Below, piece by piece: positions 7,379 through 8,222 of a stretch of DNA of 8,222 bases. Source of the stretch: Bacteroidia bacterium (GTDB lineage: Bacteria; Bacteroidota; Bacteroidia; NS11-12g; UBA9320); contig JABDQY010000224.1 of NCBI GenBank assembly GCA_013042025.1, forward strand, positions 1 to 8,222. Reading direction: 5' to 3'. The notes beneath the pieces were generated by a model, which searched no databases, was not told the DNA's origin, and saw only the letters and a program-made list of their open reading frames with translations. A program made the position numbers and the translations under genes. How positions within the stretch are numbered: position 1 is the first letter of the stretch; each line of letters begins with the position of its first letter.

Positions 7379-7423
7379 GAAATAAATTTTAATTATCTAA
7401 GTAAAATGAAATTTATTAGAATC

Positions 7424-8222
7424 TTATTTCTTTTTGAATCGGGAAAGATCGCGTGAAACGGTGAAATAGTTTGTTGCTACCCCGGGGAAATATCCTGCAC
7501 TGCCGTAGCTGATAAAAAGTTTTCTAACTCCAATACCTACACCCCAACTGAAGCCCGTCAGTGCTCTTCTATTTTCTGGGCCAAGCTCTGCTCTTCGCTG
7601 ATGATTGTAACCGGCTCTAATTTGGAAGTTTGGAGAGAATACTAATTCCGTATTAAATATTACATGTCGCATTGCTTTCTCACCGAATTTCAACTCTTGA
7701 TTTTTAACTAATCCTGTTTCCAAATCAATTTCTTTGTTTCTAGCATTTATATTGACATAGGAGTTATTCCAACGGTGTAAGTTGTGTAGGGTCAACGTAA
7801 ACCGAAGGGGATTGTGCTCTAATTTCTTACTAACACTTGCCTGAATATCGAAAGGTAAAGGCTCACGAGGACTTGTTTCGCTATACCGGATAAACTGGTA
7901 TCCAATATTTTTTACAACAATACCTGCACTCAATAGTTTTGAACTATCAAAATAGGATGCTCCCAAGTCAATAGCACCAGCAGTTCCGACATAAGCTTCA
8001 TAAGCAGAGTAAAGAAACTTGGCATTAACACCATACATAATTTTGTCTGTATACTTTCTACTATAACCTATCTGAAAATTATAATCTGATGCATCAAAAA
8101 CACCAATCTTTTCTCCAGCGATATTGGTTCTATCAAATTCTCCATAATCGTAAAAACCTAGGCTAAATAAGAAAGTACCAACACTATCAAACGTATGAGC
8201 ATAGCTACCAAAACCATAGTTT
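7424..8222 (-). CDS. porQ: type IX secretion system protein PorQ, 5'-truncated at the window edge
   Basis: The frame is open from the window edge (first whole codon 8221-8219) to TAA at 7426-7424, giving 265 visible C-terminal residues. Family members are, from memory, about 330-340, so roughly 70 N-terminal residues with the signal peptide are missing. The internal ATG at 8038 is not the start, because PorQ-like sequence continues upstream of it (SLGFYDYGEFDRTN, then GVFDASDYNFQIGYSRKYTD). Further family traits are GVNAKFLYSAYEAYVGTAGA, then IDLGASYF, alternating amphipathic strands of an outer-membrane beta-barrel (FadL/PorV-like), and a C-terminal SYGSAGYFPGVATNYFTVS. PorQ works with PorU, PorV and PorZ in the surface complex that removes C-terminal signals and attaches cargo to the membrane. 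It is the upstream gene of cmk. Identification is by motif memory and gene neighbourhood. Confidence 0.88.
   Translation of the reverse strand, partial: NYGFGSYAHTFDSVGTFLFSLGFYDYGEFDRTNIAGEKIGVFDASDYNFQIGYSRKYTDKIMYGVNAKFLYSAYEAYVGTAGAIDLGASYFDSSKLLSAGIVVKNIGYQFIRYSETSPREPLPFDIQASVSKKLEHNPLRFTLTLHNLHRWNNSYVNINARNKEIDLETGLVKNQELKFGEKAMRHVIFNTELVFSPNFQIRAGYNHQRRAELGPENRRALTGFSWGVGIGVRKLFISYGSAGYFPGVATNYFTVSRDLSRFKKK

Noticed and set aside
7424..8038. A complete 204-residue gene starting at ATG 8038
   Set aside because: The frame continues open to the window edge with clear PorQ-like sequence upstream of that Met, so it is an internal Met of a truncated gene.
1..8222. CRISPR, toxin-antitoxin, phage defence or mobile element
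   Set aside because: No direct repeat arrays, transposase or integrase motifs, or paired small toxin-like genes were seen; all substantial coding sequence belongs to ordinary Bacteroidetes families.

Overview
The window looks like a low-GC Bacteroidota chromosome, most likely from the Flavobacteriales. The evidence is a protein ending in a gliding-motility-type (CHU_C, type B) type IX secretion sorting domain, a porQ gene, signal peptides ending in the ...FGQ / ...RGQ style common in this phylum, a TAnnTTTG-type promoter box, and no clear Shine-Dalgarno sequences. I cannot place it at genus level. Coding density is high: no gene-free stretch exceeds about 65 bases, and I saw no tRNA, rRNA, CRISPR array, insertion sequence or attachment site.

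Left part (+ strand, 1-2850): the 3' end of a SAM hydrolase/SAM-dependent halogenase-family (DUF62) gene overlaps by 4 bases (ATGA) a small antibiotic-biosynthesis-monooxygenase-like (ABM fold) gene. After 17 bases comes a long secreted protein with a helical, TPR-like N-terminal part, a CAP (SCP/PR1) domain and a C-terminal beta domain. These three probably form one transcription unit, closed by a small hairpin plus T-tract just after the CAP gene.

Middle (+ strand, 2851-6635): a 62-base gap holds that terminator, a possible -7 box and a perfect 9-base inverted repeat. It leads into a 1240-residue surface protein. In order this has a signal peptide, a DUF7948-like domain, seven SBBP-type beta-propeller repeats, an Ig/cadherin-like domain, three FN3-like modules and a CHU_C sorting domain. 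Its start codon appears to be TTG.

Right part (- strand, 6668-8222): cmk (CMP kinase) lies downstream of the 5'-truncated porQ, in the convergent orientation. PorQ belongs to the type IX secretion cell-surface attachment machinery. The window therefore puts a predicted type IX cargo tail to tail with a gene for part of the secretion system. A physical or regulatory link between them is only an inference. No complete new defence or biosynthetic system is visible. The best leads are the CAP protein with a changed conserved residue, the seven-blade cargo with a His-rich insertion, and the unusual start regions of two genes.
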